DNA of 5,784 nt from NCBI GenBank assembly GCA_021160415.1, contig JAGHCP010000071.1, forward strand, positions 1 to 5,784, given 5' to 3'. Each line of letters begins with the position of its first letter. The stretch's first letter is position 1. The notes beneath the pieces are model-generated. The model did not search any database and was not told where the DNA came from. It saw nothing but the letters and a program-made list of their open reading frames with translations. Position numbers and translations under genes: made by a program. Below, piece by piece: positions 5,778 to 5,784 of this stretch. The stretch comes from Desulfurococcales archaeon (GTDB lineage Archaea; Thermoproteota; Thermoprotei_A; Sulfolobales; NBVN01).

Positions 5778-5784
5778 TCTGGAG
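5690..5784. repeat. Perfect 42-bp inverted repeat with 11-nt loop at the window end
   Basis: Bases 5690-5731 and 5743-5784 are exact reverse complements with no mismatch, separated by AGTTATATCGA (5732-5742). The left arm encodes the plausible MFS segment SRSLPASLQGVAAG in frame. The right arm only destroys the frame. The repeat stops exactly where the window stops. This points to a snap-back chimera or assembly error at a contig end rather than a biological hairpin. Confidence 0.95.

Noticed and set aside
5690..5784. Hairpin as a transcription terminator or a hairpin chromosome end
   Set aside because: The stem is very long and perfect, has no T-tract after it, lies inside the conserved part of an unfinished gene, and ends exactly with the window. 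An artefact explains it better than a terminator or telomere.

Overview
The window looks like DNA from a thermophilic archaeon, probably a member of the Thermoproteota (crenarchaeal lineage). The sequence signs are TATA-type box A promoters just upstream of genes, at least one probable leaderless start, TTG initiation, GGTG/GAGGTGA ribosome binding sites in downstream genes, heavy AGG and ATA codon use, very short intergenic gaps and a candidate archaeal C/D box guide RNA. Lineage is inference; no rRNA is present to settle it.

Layout, left to right. From 1 to about 1082, on the minus strand, lies a 3'-truncated gene for an ArsB/NhaD/P-protein type ion permease. Between it and the next gene (1083-1193), the plus strand carries a compact C/D box sRNA candidate (1139-1196) with C, D', C' and D boxes at canonical archaeal spacing and its own box A. 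From 1194 to 2468, minus strand, is a complete MFS transporter, probably a leaderless transcript with its own promoter. From 2516 to about 4665, minus strand, is a tight three-gene operon for the membrane part of a sodium-pumping biotin-dependent decarboxylase, in the order small anchor subunit (OadG-like), biotin carrier protein, beta subunit (OadB/MmdB/GcdB family). A short AT-rich divergent promoter follows (4696-4763). Then a second, different MFS transporter runs rightwards on the plus strand to the window end.

How the genes fit together. The biotin carrier takes a carboxyl group from the carboxyltransferase alpha subunit to the beta subunit. The beta subunit decarboxylates carboxybiotin and exports Na+, and the small subunit anchors the complex. 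The alpha subunit is not in the operon, so it must be encoded elsewhere. The three flanking carriers may use the resulting sodium gradient, but their substrates and coupling ions cannot be read from the sequence.

The last 95 bases (5690-5784) form a perfect 42-bp inverted repeat around an 11-nt loop. One arm is conserved MFS coding sequence and the other is its exact reverse complement, ending with the window. This is most likely a fold-back assembly or amplification artefact at a contig end. The right-hand MFS gene should therefore be treated as truncated near 5740, not as a real 337-residue protein.
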